From: a virus
IMG/VR virus record: IMGVR_UViG_3300006753_004675
Span: 1-64,000 of that record
Length of the DNA: 64,000 bases
Direction: 5' to 3' (one strand)
Positions 51,033 through 58,739 of the stretch are shown in pieces (position 1 is the first letter of the stretch; each line of letters begins with the position of its first letter). Both the position numbers and the translations under genes were made by a program. Below the pieces are notes generated by a model. That model was not told the DNA's origin. It saw only the letters and a list, made by a program, of their open reading frames with translations, and ran no database searches.

Positions 51033-51251
51033 ATGCCAGTGTCTGAAAATGTACGAGAGCTTGTTGAAAAATTAACAAGCGTAGAGAATGAGTTAAAGCT
51101 ACTTCAAGATGATAGAAGGGAGCTTCTCTTAGAATATAAAGATAAAATTGATATGAAGGCGTTTAGAGCGGCGTGGTCTATAGCTAAGCGACGTGAGGGC
51201 GTTAACGAAATAGAATTAGATAATATCTTAGATATCATAAGGGAAAACTAA
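51033..51251 (+). CDS. Small coiled-coil protein, GapR/DUF2312-like
   Basis: 72 residues. LVEKLTSVENELKLLQDDRRELL then DMKAFRAAWSIAKRR (about 10-53) follows the GapR/DUF2312 plan: a coiled coil with I-E-x-L-E, then F-D-x-K-A-L-R-x-x-x-x-x-R-K-x. GapR binds overtwisted DNA in alphaproteobacteria. The match is by pattern only. Confidence 0.45.
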   Translation: MPVSENVRELVEKLTSVENELKLLQDDRRELLLEYKDKIDMKAFRAAWSIAKRREGVNEIELDNILDIIREN

Positions 51252-51257
51252 GATGCT

Positions 51258-51464
51258 ATGCGCCGAGGCTCTCTAATAAAGATATCTGAATCAGGAATGT
51301 TATCTGCTGGCATAGATTCGCAGATGCCTAATCTTGGTGTAGTTGTTGATTCAGATGACATCTTTTTAAGACTGGCAGAGATTCCTGGAAAGGAAAAATG
51401 CTGGAAGGTTTTAATCAATAAAAAGATTGAAACATTTTATGAGCAAGACCTTACAATCTTATAG
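51258..51464 (+). CDS. Small beta-rich protein, unknown
   Basis: 68 residues, similar in pattern to the protein at 50051 (VVVDSDD, CWKVLINKKIETFYEQDL). Six bases after the GapR-like gene. Function unknown. Confidence 0.5.
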   Translation: MRRGSLIKISESGMLSAGIDSQMPNLGVVVDSDDIFLRLAEIPGKEKCWKVLINKKIETFYEQDLTIL

Positions 51465-51471
51465 ATTAATT

Positions 51472-51960
51472 ATGAAAAATAAAAAGACAGTAGCCGTGAG
51501 CGGTGGATTTGATCCTATTCATGCTGGACATGTTAGGATGATTTTGGATGCATCCAAGCTGGGTGATGTCGTAGTGATAATAAACAGTGATGAGTGGCTC
51601 TCAAGAAAAAAGGGATATGTTTTCATGCCCTGGGATGAGAGAGCTGAAATCGTTAAAGGCATCAGAGGAGTGACTAGAGTCGTTCATGCAACAGATGACG
51701 ATGAAACAGTTTGTGAAACTCTTAAAGATTTAAAGAGAGATATCGATTTAGATATATTTGCAAACGGTGGAGATAGAATTGTTACAAATACACCAGAGAT
51801 GAATGTTTGTGAAGATCTGGGAATAGAGATGGTGTGGAACTGTGGTGGGTCTAAGATTCAAAGCAGTTCTGAATTAGTTAACAAAAGGGTTTGGAGCCAA
51901 GACGGACTCTGGAATAAGACTCATAAAAAATCAAAGACAAAAACAGGAGATATAAAATGA
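51472..51960 (+). CDS. Cytidylyl/adenylyltransferase (TagD/RfaE type)
   Basis: 162 residues. AVSGGFDPIHAGHVRMILDA (7-26) holds the HxGH motif; INSDEWLSRKKGY and MPWDERAEIVKGI are the conserved blocks of glycerol-3-phosphate cytidylyltransferase and of the RfaE adenylyltransferase domain; FANGGDR and SSSELV close the site. It would activate a sugar or polyol phosphate. ATG 51472 chosen because the longer form overlaps the previous gene. ATGA overlap with the next gene. Confidence 0.85.
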   Translation: MKNKKTVAVSGGFDPIHAGHVRMILDASKLGDVVVIINSDEWLSRKKGYVFMPWDERAEIVKGIRGVTRVVHATDDDETVCETLKDLKRDIDLDIFANGGDRIVTNTPEMNVCEDLGIEMVWNCGGSKIQSSSELVNKRVWSQDGLWNKTHKKSKTKTGDIK

Positions 51961-52214
51961 ACTTAGGAAGACTTGTGTTAGTCGAGAACTCAGCTCATAG
52001 AGGTGATTCTCACTATAATCAATTAACATTTGTTAAAAAAAATGGAGTAGTTGAGCAGGTGTTATTCACAGATAGAGAGCTTAATGTTGCAAGAGACAGA
52101 GCAGTAAAAAACTTTAATGATGTATCAGGTGTTAGTTGGCTGGATCGAATAGCTGCATTTAAGATTAGTGTTTTTTCAAAGCTTCTTTCCGTATGGGCAA
52201 AATTTCGTGCCTAA
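51957..52214 (+). CDS. Small protein of unknown function
   Basis: 85 residues. A beta start (NLGRLVLVENSAHRGDSHYNQLTFVKKNG) followed by a helical end. Coupled to the cytidylyltransferase by ATGA. No family recognised. Confidence 0.5.
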   Translation: MNLGRLVLVENSAHRGDSHYNQLTFVKKNGVVEQVLFTDRELNVARDRAVKNFNDVSGVSWLDRIAAFKISVFSKLLSVWAKFRA

Positions 52215-52617
52215 TGTGTGGAGTGATCCATCGATACTTAAATGCATCAAGAACCCAGCATCAGCTGGCTATGAGATAAAGATCAAGTGCCCAGAGATAA
52301 CCTTCGAGGGTGTTCGCAGCCAGCCTGATTTTGCATCGTTATTCATAACATTTTTCCCCAATAAAGATGTTGTTGAGCTTAAGTCTCTTAAGGAATATTT
52401 CTATCAGTTTAGAAGTAAAACATTCTCTTATGAAAGACTTGTGAATGTAATTTATAAAGATATGATGTCAGTTTATAAACCCACTAGGTTGAGACTTGTT
52501 ATGATTTGTAACGCTCGAGGAGGGATCAGTAGCAAGCTAACGATAGATTCAGACTGGTCAATCCGAGGTGGAAAGGAAGAGTTTCGTGACTGGCTCGGGC
52601 AGGAAGATGAGTGGTAA
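52168..52617 (+). CDS. QueF-like T-fold protein lacking the catalytic cysteine
   Basis: 149 residues. QPDFASLFITFFPNKDVVELKSLKEYFYQFR and the late CNARGGISS match QueF, the preQ0 reductase (QPDFAT, ELKSLK, NPRGGIS). In QueF the active cysteine lies in CPxTGQPD; here the segment reads TFEGVRSQPD, with no cysteine. It may bind a deazaguanine or pterin without reducing it, or use other chemistry. The GTG start overlaps the previous gene by 47 bases; GTG 52207 or 52216 are possible but would trim the N-terminus shared with QueF. Confidence 0.65.
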   Translation: MFFQSFFPYGQNFVPNVWSDPSILKCIKNPASAGYEIKIKCPEITFEGVRSQPDFASLFITFFPNKDVVELKSLKEYFYQFRSKTFSYERLVNVIYKDMMSVYKPTRLRLVMICNARGGISSKLTIDSDWSIRGGKEEFRDWLGQEDEW

Positions 52618-52635
52618 TCATTAATATTTATTATT

Positions 52636-52896
52636 ATGGATCAGCGTAATAAGCTTTATTACATGTGCCCTGAGTGTTCAGCTTCTGTTGTTTGGTCACT
52701 TATAAGTGGGAAAAATGGAGCTTCATCTAGAATAATATGCACAAACAATCCTGAAGTTTCTAAAGCCGACTGGAACAAGCACAAGGCAGTTTTTTGTTTC
52801 TGGATTGGTGTAGCTGTTAGACAGAGAGACGGTAGTGTAAGGTTATTTGACAGAGATGGAATAAGTCACATTAAAGGGGTCTTTCGAAATACCTAA
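52636..52896 (+). CDS. Small zinc-ribbon-like protein
   Basis: 86 residues. YYMCPECSASVVW gives one CxxC knuckle and IICTNN with KAVFCFW give possible further ligands. No Shine-Dalgarno before the ATG; an ATATTTATT box lies only 3-5 bases upstream, so the mRNA could be leaderless. Function unknown. Confidence 0.5.
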   Translation: MDQRNKLYYMCPECSASVVWSLISGKNGASSRIICTNNPEVSKADWNKHKAVFCFWIGVAVRQRDGSVRLFDRDGISHIKGVFRNT

Positions 52897-52907
52897 TACT
52901 TAATTGT

Positions 52908-53282
52908 ATGGGAAGACGTAGAAAAAAACTATGGAGCAAGAGATCTATATATGAAACTTCTGAAGGTAAAAAAGTTTCAATGGATAGCACGTGGGAAGTC
53001 GCAATGGCAAAGAGGCTCGATGATTTAGGGGTGAGGTGGGTTAGAGATGATACACTCAAGCTATCGTACTTAACACGGGGCAGGCGCAAAAGAAAATATA
53101 TTCCTGATTTCTATTTGCCAGAGTATGACCTCTATATTGAAGTTAAGGGTTACTGGACTGATGCGGCACGCCACAAGATGAAAGATGTCCAGAAGAGGAA
53201 TCCTGTCAAGATTCTCATAGTGGAATCTCTATCAGAGATATCAGATGTAAATCTTGAAATCTTGAAATATACTTCACGATAG
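52908..53282 (+). CDS. PD-(D/E)xK nuclease-like protein (Vsr/phage endonuclease type)
   Basis: 124 residues. MDSTWEVAMAKRLDDLGVRWVRDD then RKYIPDFYLPEYDLYIEVKGYWT (about 64-86) gives the PD...ExK nuclease core (Asp in PDFYL, Glu-x-Lys in EVKGY). Such small proteins include Vsr-like and homing-type endonucleases of phages. The basic start (GRRRKKLWSKR) fits DNA binding. It ends 2 bases before the tRNA-Thr gene, a frequent neighbour of mobile endonucleases. Confidence 0.7.
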   Translation: MGRRRKKLWSKRSIYETSEGKKVSMDSTWEVAMAKRLDDLGVRWVRDDTLKLSYLTRGRRKRKYIPDFYLPEYDLYIEVKGYWTDAARHKMKDVQKRNPVKILIVESLSEISDVNLEILKYTSR

Positions 53283-53284
53283 AC

Positions 53285-53357
53285 GCCATTGTAGCTCAGT
53301 TGGTAGAGCAGTGCTCTTGTAAAGCACCGGTCGGAGGTTCGAGTCCTCTCAATGGCT
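53285..53357 (+). tRNA. tRNA-Thr (anticodon UGU)
   Basis: Full cloverleaf: acceptor GCCATTG/CAATGGC, D stem GCTC/GAGC, anticodon stem GTGCT/AGCAC with loop CTTGTAA, T stem GGAGG/CCTCT with TTCGAGT. Reads ACA codons, common in this AT-rich genome. CCA is not encoded (TCCG follows). Confidence 0.96.
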
Positions 53358-53363
53358 CCGCAC

Positions 53364-53392
53364 CTATAATTTTTATAGAGCTTAGATATAAT
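53364..53392 (+). promoter_or_regulatory. Phage promoter, GTGTAAA-like (CTATAAT / TATAAT)
   Basis: CTATAAT at 53364-53370, 16 bases, TATAAT at 53387-53392. The ATG at 53398 is within one base of the expected transcription start and no ribosome site is present, so the product may be made from a leaderless mRNA. Confidence 0.45.
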
Positions 53393-53397
53393 GATAC

Positions 53398-53787
53398 ATG
53401 AAACTTATATTTTTTGGAATGTTTGGTCTCTTTTTGGAGATAATATTTACATCATTTCGTAATCTTATATGCAACAAGGATGTATCTTTGATAGGGCATA
53501 CGTCACTGTGGATGTTTCCTGTCTATGCTATTGGACTAACATTTGGGTTAGACTTTATTAGATCCTTGATATTGACAGATGTTATTAGATGGGCTTCCTA
53601 TCCTATATGGATATGGACTGTTGAGATCATTTTTGGATCATTACTATTAATTTTCGGTATCAGGGCATGGGATTATCACTATCTACAGGATAAGTTTCAT
53701 TGGAGAGGATTAATAAGCTATGTTCATGCTCCTGTCTGGATCATGTTTGGCTTAATGGTGGAGACAATAGATGGAAAATTATTTTAG
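53398..53787 (+). CDS. Polytopic membrane protein, PF06541 (CmpB)-like
   Basis: 129 residues with about four membrane segments. The pattern G-x-x-L-E-x-x-x-T at the start (FGLFLEIIFTSF), LIGHTSLWMFPVYAIGL, and late AWDYHYLQDKFHWRGLISY fits the PF06541 group of putative ABC-type membrane proteins of unknown role. It could change the host inner membrane or help exclude other phages. Not related to its neighbours. Confidence 0.6.
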   Translation: MKLIFFGMFGLFLEIIFTSFRNLICNKDVSLIGHTSLWMFPVYAIGLTFGLDFIRSLILTDVIRWASYPIWIWTVEIIFGSLLLIFGIRAWDYHYLQDKFHWRGLISYVHAPVWIMFGLMVETIDGKLF

Positions 53788-53852
53788 CTGCATATTAGTT
53801 TTTTATACATTTGAGAAAAATCATGTATAATTCTCTCTTATACGAGAAATAT

Positions 53853-54068
53853 ATGAAGCCAATAATACTAACTTCACTTTTACTATTAGGGACAATTGAC
53901 GCTATAGAGGATAAAATAGCAGTAGTTGAAATAACTGATAGCGACCACGGTGTAATCACAACAACACTTCCCACCTCAATATTCCCATGCCAGATTTCTG
54001 AGGGAGACATGTTCTATTTTGAGTATTCAAATGGTGTTACGGAAATTAGGTGTGGAGATCCAGAATAG
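53853..54068 (+). CDS. Small exported protein
   Basis: 71 residues from ATG 53853. Signal peptide (KPIILTSLLLLGTIDA, cleavage near 18), then a beta-rich part with two cysteines (FPCQISE, IRCGDPE) likely joined by a disulfide in the periplasm. A TATAAT lies at 53826-53831. No family recognised. Confidence 0.55.
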   Translation: MKPIILTSLLLLGTIDAIEDKIAVVEITDSDHGVITTTLPTSIFPCQISEGDMFYFEYSNGVTEIRCGDPE

Positions 54069-54112
54069 CTGTTGCTTATATACAATGACATAAATTTGCA
54101 GTACATTTCTTT

Positions 54113-54505
54113 ATGAAGAAATTTTTAATTGTTTTTTCTATTTTAATGTGTGGGTGCTCCACACATAATCTCAAGTTCAATTCCACAAGCAGCCTTTGCC
54201 TTGATGGAATGTTTGCTAATTTTATAGATGCAAGATGCAAAGACGTCAGAGAGAATGGATCTTGGGGAAAATATACTGATGAAGATACACTGGCTTGGGA
54301 ATTTCAATGTGTAGAGCCCAGGGTTGAAACAGAGTGGACATCTATAAGATATATCATTGTTCAACCCGGAGCAGGTGTCACTGATAGATCTCTTATGCCT
54401 ATATGTGGAGATATGTCAGTTATTGTTTTAACTCCTCATGTGAGTCTTGGAAGTGAGTTTGATGATACAAATTCATCAAGCTCTTCGCCAAGGAGAGGAA
54501 GATGA
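54113..54505 (+). CDS. Lipoprotein, unknown
   Basis: 130 residues. A short signal with lipobox LMCGC (Cys15 lipidated), so it would sit in the host outer or inner membrane. The rest holds four more cysteines (SSLCLDG, DARCKD, EFQCVE, PICGD). A Ser-rich basic tail. No Shine-Dalgarno; TACATT 5 bases before the ATG may make it leaderless. It overlaps the next gene by 4 bases (ATGA). A surface role such as superinfection exclusion is a guess. Confidence 0.6.
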   Translation: MKKFLIVFSILMCGCSTHNLKFNSTSSLCLDGMFANFIDARCKDVRENGSWGKYTDEDTLAWEFQCVEPRVETEWTSIRYIIVQPGAGVTDRSLMPICGDMSVIVLTPHVSLGSEFDDTNSSSSSPRRGR

Positions 54506-55326
54506 GGCGTAAAAAGTTTAACGCTCTCTTAGAAAATGATGATGAGTTTGGTCTTCCGTTAAAATTAGTAAAAAAATATTTTGATCCATATTATATTGAA
54601 CGATCAGTAAAGATAGAAAATAATTCGATAAACTTTAAGCGGTATGCGTGTGGGTATGTCATGGGAAATGGGCTTCAGCATAGATCAGCTATGCTTGACT
54701 TTTGTTCTGATTTTGGTGTTCCAGATGATTGTTATAAATTTGTGGATCAAAAGTGCAAAGAGATGGGAACTAATTCTGTTCACTTTGGAGCTGGTTCACA
54801 GAAAAAGGGCGATAAGACATTTTATAAAGCTTATTTGGGACACGCAGAAGAGAATAAATTTGATCGACAAGAATTTGCATATGAGTGGGAAAGTGGATCA
54901 GGTGACTATTTTTCAAGAAAATATTTGACAAAGACAGACTTAGAAAAAGAAGAATTTTCAATTCTAATTGAAACAACATTTAATAATTATGAAATGATAG
55001 AATACTCTAATAATATCTTAAACGATGCCTTCAAAAGTGTGGAAAAAATAACAAGCTTCATTTGTCTGGGAGATCATGATGACGATAGAGCAACAGCTGG
55101 AATCAAGCTGTATGATACAGACCGCCAGGTCTCATCAGTTCAATCTAATCTACGGCCCATATTTGAAGAGTTTGGATTATCATGGAATCAGTTGATGCAA
55201 TTAAGCCACGGAGAGTTTAACTCTCTAAGAGCACACTGGGTTACGTGGGGAATAGATAGGGACAAAAATAAATTTTTAAACATCTATGTAGATGGAAAAC
55301 ATGAGAAAAACTATGAAAAAAAATGA
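54502..55326 (+). CDS. Protein of unknown function
   Basis: 274 residues, soluble, no signal peptide. Alternating strands and helices with Gly/Phe-rich strands in each half (SVHFGAGSQKKGDKTFYKAYLG near 95 and VTWGIDRDKNKFLNIYVDG near 250), which may mean an internal duplication and a barrel-like fold. Cys-poor. I recognise no family. Coupled to the lipoprotein gene by ATGA and overlapping the next gene. Confidence 0.55.
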   Translation: MRRKKFNALLENDDEFGLPLKLVKKYFDPYYIERSVKIENNSINFKRYACGYVMGNGLQHRSAMLDFCSDFGVPDDCYKFVDQKCKEMGTNSVHFGAGSQKKGDKTFYKAYLGHAEENKFDRQEFAYEWESGSGDYFSRKYLTKTDLEKEEFSILIETTFNNYEMIEYSNNILNDAFKSVEKITSFICLGDHDDDRATAGIKLYDTDRQVSSVQSNLRPIFEEFGLSWNQLMQLSHGEFNSLRAHWVTWGIDRDKNKFLNIYVDGKHEKNYEKK

Positions 55327-55510
55327 TATAGATAAATTAGTAAGCTTAAGAGCATTTGTAATACACCAGTACAATAGGCTAGATGGAAGATTAAATCCGT
55401 CCGGTGCTGTTATGAAACAAATAGATGCAGCTTTGACCTATGAGGAAATAGTGAAGAAGCTAGATTTAGTTCTTTCTGAGCACGTATCTTTTGAAAAAGA
55501 TAGCAAATGA
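55292..55510 (+). CDS. Small helical protein, unknown
   Basis: 72 residues. DKLVSLRAFVIHQYNRLDG and AVMKQIDAALTYEEIVKKLDLVLSEH are amphipathic helices. ATG 55292, 55301 or 55313 may be the start. It overlaps the previous gene by 35 bases. No family recognised. Confidence 0.5.
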   Translation: MENMRKTMKKNDIDKLVSLRAFVIHQYNRLDGRLNPSGAVMKQIDAALTYEEIVKKLDLVLSEHVSFEKDSK

Positions 55511-55547
55511 TCTAGCATAGCGCTATTGCGCTTGATGAAATCATAAT

Positions 55548-55575
55548 TTCTCACCTATGTATTATTGGGTGAGAA
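55548..55575 (+). promoter_or_regulatory. mRNA hairpin covering the ribosome site of the vWA lipoprotein
   Basis: TTCTCACC (55548-55555) pairs with GGTGAGAA (55568-55575). The 3' arm holds the likely Shine-Dalgarno for ATG 55581, and an in-frame ATG (55557) is at the loop. It could block translation until melted or until upstream ribosomes open it. Confidence 0.5.
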
Positions 55576-55580
55576 GTTTT

Positions 55581-56483
55581 ATGATGTCGCAATTGTGTAG
55601 CTTCGTTAAAGAAATAGCAGCTTTATCTTTATTGATACTGCTGCCGCTTTCTTTGTCTTGTCAAGGCGATGTGATGATAGCTGATAAGAGCGAGACTCGC
55701 GTTGTTGTTGATTCGTTTGTTCAAGTAGATATGATCGACGAGCTAGACATTCTTGTAGTTGTAGACACGTCTGGGTCAATGAGAGATAACTTTGACGATG
55801 TCGGACTTGGGATGGAGACGCTCAGAATAGATATTGAGAATTTAACTTTAGATTATCAATTTGGATTTATCACCGCCGACCCGACTAATTCTTCATTTGT
55901 GGGACCCTATAGTTCAACATCATCTTCAATTGATATCTTATTAGCTGCTTCATTATTAAATAATACATTTTATGAAGAGGGATTTGCTGCCACACACGAA
56001 TTTTTAAGATCAGAAGCTGGTCTATCTTTTTCAAGACCACAATCCGATTTCTTGTTATTTCTTATATCAGATGAAGACGAGCAAAGTAGTATTTCTTCAG
56101 AACTATTTCAAGAGTTTTTACAATCTGAGTTCTCTGAAGTCAATCATGATGTTGTAGCTATAACAACTATTATGGATGGGCTGTGCGGACATTCATATGA
56201 TATTGGGTGGAAATATACAGAATTAGCTAGCCTATACGGAAAAAATTCAATCGATATATGCGGAGATTGGACCGTCTGGTTATCAGAATCTTCTTTTATA
56301 ACTCAGCAAAAAGACCATATTGATTTAAGTGAGTCTGATCCCATTGTAAGTTCAATTGTCGTGTATGTTGATAACAGCTTCACATATGAGTGGGAGTACA
56401 TAGAAGAATTTAATAGAGTTCAACTTGATTCAGTTCCTGATTACGGATCTCTTATCGAGGTGGGATACAAGGTAAACATATAG
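55581..56483 (+). CDS. Lipoprotein with von Willebrand A domain
   Basis: 300 residues. Signal peptide with lipobox LSLSC (Cys about 22), then a vWA domain: VVVDTSGSM (about 54-62) is the metal-ion-dependent adhesion site DxSxS, followed by FGFITADPTNSSF and FLLFLISDEDEQSS. The end (VVYVDNSFTYEWEYIEEFNRVQL) resembles the end of the next protein. It would be shown on the host envelope or carried to it. Cell-surface binding or exclusion of other phages is an inference. Confidence 0.75.
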   Translation: MMSQLCSFVKEIAALSLLILLPLSLSCQGDVMIADKSETRVVVDSFVQVDMIDELDILVVVDTSGSMRDNFDDVGLGMETLRIDIENLTLDYQFGFITADPTNSSFVGPYSSTSSSIDILLAASLLNNTFYEEGFAATHEFLRSEAGLSFSRPQSDFLLFLISDEDEQSSISSELFQEFLQSEFSEVNHDVVAITTIMDGLCGHSYDIGWKYTELASLYGKNSIDICGDWTVWLSESSFITQQKDHIDLSESDPIVSSIVVYVDNSFTYEWEYIEEFNRVQLDSVPDYGSLIEVGYKVNI

Positions 56484-56492
56484 GAGGATCAT

Positions 56493-58124
56493 ATGAATCG
56501 TTGTATAGTATTATTTTCTACATTATTTTTAATGTTGACATTTGGTTGCAGCGATTATACTGTTAGTAAAGTTATAGAGTATGCTCCAGAGATAGAAGTG
56601 AGTCCAGTAAATCACGACTTCGGAGCTTTAAATGCCGGTGTAGAGACAAGAAATGTAGAGATAGTTATCTCAAATATCGGTAATGAGAAATTGTCTATCT
56701 CTTCTGTCTCTTTAGGAGTGGGATCTTCTAATTTTTCATTGAGCACATTATTAGATGATAGCTTAGAACCTGCAGAGTCTACTAGCTTATTTGTCACATA
56801 TGACCCTGTGACATACGAGACAAATAGCAATTCTGTCATAATTCAGTCTAATGATGAAGATGAGCCAGAAGTCGTAGTTGATTTAGACGGATCGGGAGAT
56901 GCGCCAGTTATTGATATCGATCCTATGTACCATGACTTTGGAACTGTTCTGATAGGGTGTGAAGAGCAGATCGATATCAAAATTAGCAATATAGGAAATG
57001 CTAATTTAGAAATTTCTGATATAGAGTACTTTGTATCTGTTCCTGTTGACTTTGATCTGTATGCAAATTATGATAGTGTGTACGGTGAACTGCCATGGAC
57101 AATAGCTCCTTCTGACTCTACAATAGTGACTGTTTTTTATACTCCTCTAGATCTGCTAGATGATGCTGCTTATGTTGAAGTGACTTCAAGTGATCCCGTG
57201 AATGTAAATGTTCAATCAGATCAATTAGGGCTGGGAGATTATGAAGGGTGGGTGCTGGATAGCTTCACGCAGGATGGAGAGGTTTCAGTAGATATTCTAT
57301 TTGTCGTCGATAACTCTGGGTCCATGTCATCTAACCAGACAAATTTAAAAAATAATTTTGATGATTTTATCGCCGTGTATGTGGGTGCTGGTGTAGATTA
57401 TCATATCGCTTTAATAACTACAGATGACGCTAGTTTTGTTGGAAGCATCATAACACCCGCCGATTCAGACCCAGCTGGATCATTTAATGATCAAGTTGAT
57501 TTAATTGGGTATGGAGGAAATCCACATGAAAAAGGGCTGTGGTATTCTTATGTATCAACTGATTCTGGCGGTGATGCATCACCTGGTTCATCAATAGGAT
57601 TCTTTAGAGAATCTGCAAAGCTAGTAATTGTTTATGTATCTGATGAGCCTGATTTCTCTCATTCAACTTCAGCAGGCGGTGGGTCTACATCGATGGTTCC
57701 ATCAGATTATTCATCACATCTTTTAGCGCTAAAGAGCTCGTCAGATCTTGTTGTCGCTCATGCAGTAGCTGGTGATCACCCTTCAGGATGCACAGGCAAC
57801 GGCAGCGCACAATTTGGAGATGGATATTATGATGTAGTTTCAGATCTAGGAGGTACATTTATGTCAATTTGTGCATCTGACTGGAGCGTCACAATGGACA
57901 CACTAGCTAGAGAATCCATGGCCATAATGACCTTTCCGCTTTCTAATAATCCAATTGAAGACACCATTCAGGTTGAAGTAGACGGATCTCTATCAACGGA
58001 CTGGTCCTACGATAGCTCAGCCAATTCTATTTCTTTTACAGTTGCTCCAGCGGATGGAAGCAATATTGACATCACATATGCTATATGGGCAGACTGTGAA
58101 AAGGATACGGGAGATTCGGGATAG
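56493..58124 (+). CDS. Lipoprotein with two choice-of-anchor-D domains and a von Willebrand A domain
   Basis: 543 residues. Lipobox LTFGC (Cys about 19). Two Ig-like repeats of the ASPM/SPD-2/Hydin (choice-of-anchor D) type: EVSPVNHDFGALNAG...ISNIGNEKLSISSV and DIDPMYHDFGTVLIG...ISNIGNANLEISDI. A vWA domain follows with LFVVDNSGSMSSN and FVGSIITPADSD. The C-terminal 100 residues match the previous protein (CxxDWSV, IEDTIQVEVDGS...W.YD). Such builds are common in surface proteins of myxobacteria-like and Bdellovibrio-like bacteria. A host-derived gene pair is likely. Confidence 0.8.
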   Translation: MNRCIVLFSTLFLMLTFGCSDYTVSKVIEYAPEIEVSPVNHDFGALNAGVETRNVEIVISNIGNEKLSISSVSLGVGSSNFSLSTLLDDSLEPAESTSLFVTYDPVTYETNSNSVIIQSNDEDEPEVVVDLDGSGDAPVIDIDPMYHDFGTVLIGCEEQIDIKISNIGNANLEISDIEYFVSVPVDFDLYANYDSVYGELPWTIAPSDSTIVTVFYTPLDLLDDAAYVEVTSSDPVNVNVQSDQLGLGDYEGWVLDSFTQDGEVSVDILFVVDNSGSMSSNQTNLKNNFDDFIAVYVGAGVDYHIALITTDDASFVGSIITPADSDPAGSFNDQVDLIGYGGNPHEKGLWYSYVSTDSGGDASPGSSIGFFRESAKLVIVYVSDEPDFSHSTSAGGGSTSMVPSDYSSHLLALKSSSDLVVAHAVAGDHPSGCTGNGSAQFGDGYYDVVSDLGGTFMSICASDWSVTMDTLARESMAIMTFPLSNNPIEDTIQVEVDGSLSTDWSYDSSANSISFTVAPADGSNIDITYAIWADCEKDTGDSG

Positions 58125-58285
58125 TGAAGGTTTTAAAAAACAAGACGTTCTGGTCAGTTCTTTCAGGAGTAAATGCTACATCCGCCTTGTTTTGTGCAGC
58201 TATGGGAAGCGCTGAGGGAGTTTTATTTAGCGGAATAGGATTCTTAAGCTCTACATATATTCTTCTCTTTGTTTGTGAAAAATAG
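58124..58285 (+). CDS. Very small membrane protein
   Basis: 53 residues from a GTG that overlaps the lipoprotein stop (TAGTG). One or two hydrophobic segments (SVLSGVNATSALFCAAMGSAEGV and GIGFLSSTYILLFVC). Below the usual length cut-off but tightly coupled. Function unknown. Confidence 0.45.
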   Translation: MKVLKNKTFWSVLSGVNATSALFCAAMGSAEGVLFSGIGFLSSTYILLFVCEK

Positions 58286-58295
58286 ATCCTACTAC

Positions 58296-58324
58296 GTGTA
58301 AATTAATGAATATTGTATTATACT
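58296..58324 (+). promoter_or_regulatory. Phage promoter, GTGTAAA class, before tRNA-Leu
   Basis: GTGTAAA at 58296-58302 (preceded by C), 16 bases, TATACT at 58319-58324, 17 bases before the tRNA-Leu 5' end. Being in front of an RNA gene, it cannot be a disguised translation signal, which strengthens the class. Confidence 0.72.
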
Positions 58325-58341
58325 TTATTCATGATTAATAT

Positions 58342-58427
58342 GCCGGGTTGGTGGAATTGGTATACACAACAGACTTAAAATCTGTCACCCTGTGGGTTTG
58401 CGGGTTCGAGTCCCGCACCCGGTACCA
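58342..58427 (+). tRNA. tRNA-Leu (anticodon UAA), CCA encoded
   Basis: Acceptor GCCGGGT/ACCCGGT (one G-U), anticodon stem ACAGA/TCTGT with loop CTTAAAA, a long variable arm (CACCCTGTGGGTTT) typical of Leu, T arm GCGGG/CCCGC, and an encoded 3' CCA. Reads UUA. Confidence 0.96.
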
Positions 58428-58451
58428 ATTGAACTTATATACTGGAAAAAA

Positions 58452-58733
58452 GTGAATAGAAAACAAAGAAGAGCTGCAGCAAAGATGGCGCAAAAGGCGG
58501 GACATGATGACCTGTCTAAAAAGATAATGCTATTTAATGAAATTGGAGATGAGTGTACTTGCTGTGAATCTCCTTTCGATAAGACAGATGCAGAGATGCT
58601 CAATAGTTGGATGGTCATAGTTCGAGAAGAAAAGAATTTAGTTAATATATACTGTCCGGAATGCTGGGAAAGAGCAAGAGATGCAATTGCTACCCTAAAA
58701 AAGGATGAAGAATCCGAAAGAGAAGAGGAGTAA
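58452..58733 (+). CDS. Small zinc-finger-like protein
   Basis: 93 residues from GTG 58452. Starts NRKQRRAAAKMAQKAG, a basic motif common at the start of small phage proteins. CTCCES and YCPECW give two CxxC pairs that could bind zinc. The tail is Glu-rich. Starts 24 bases after the tRNA. Function unknown. Confidence 0.55.
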   Translation: MNRKQRRAAAKMAQKAGHDDLSKKIMLFNEIGDECTCCESPFDKTDAEMLNSWMVIVREEKNLVNIYCPECWERARDAIATLKKDEESEREEE

Positions 58734-58739
58734 TTTGTC

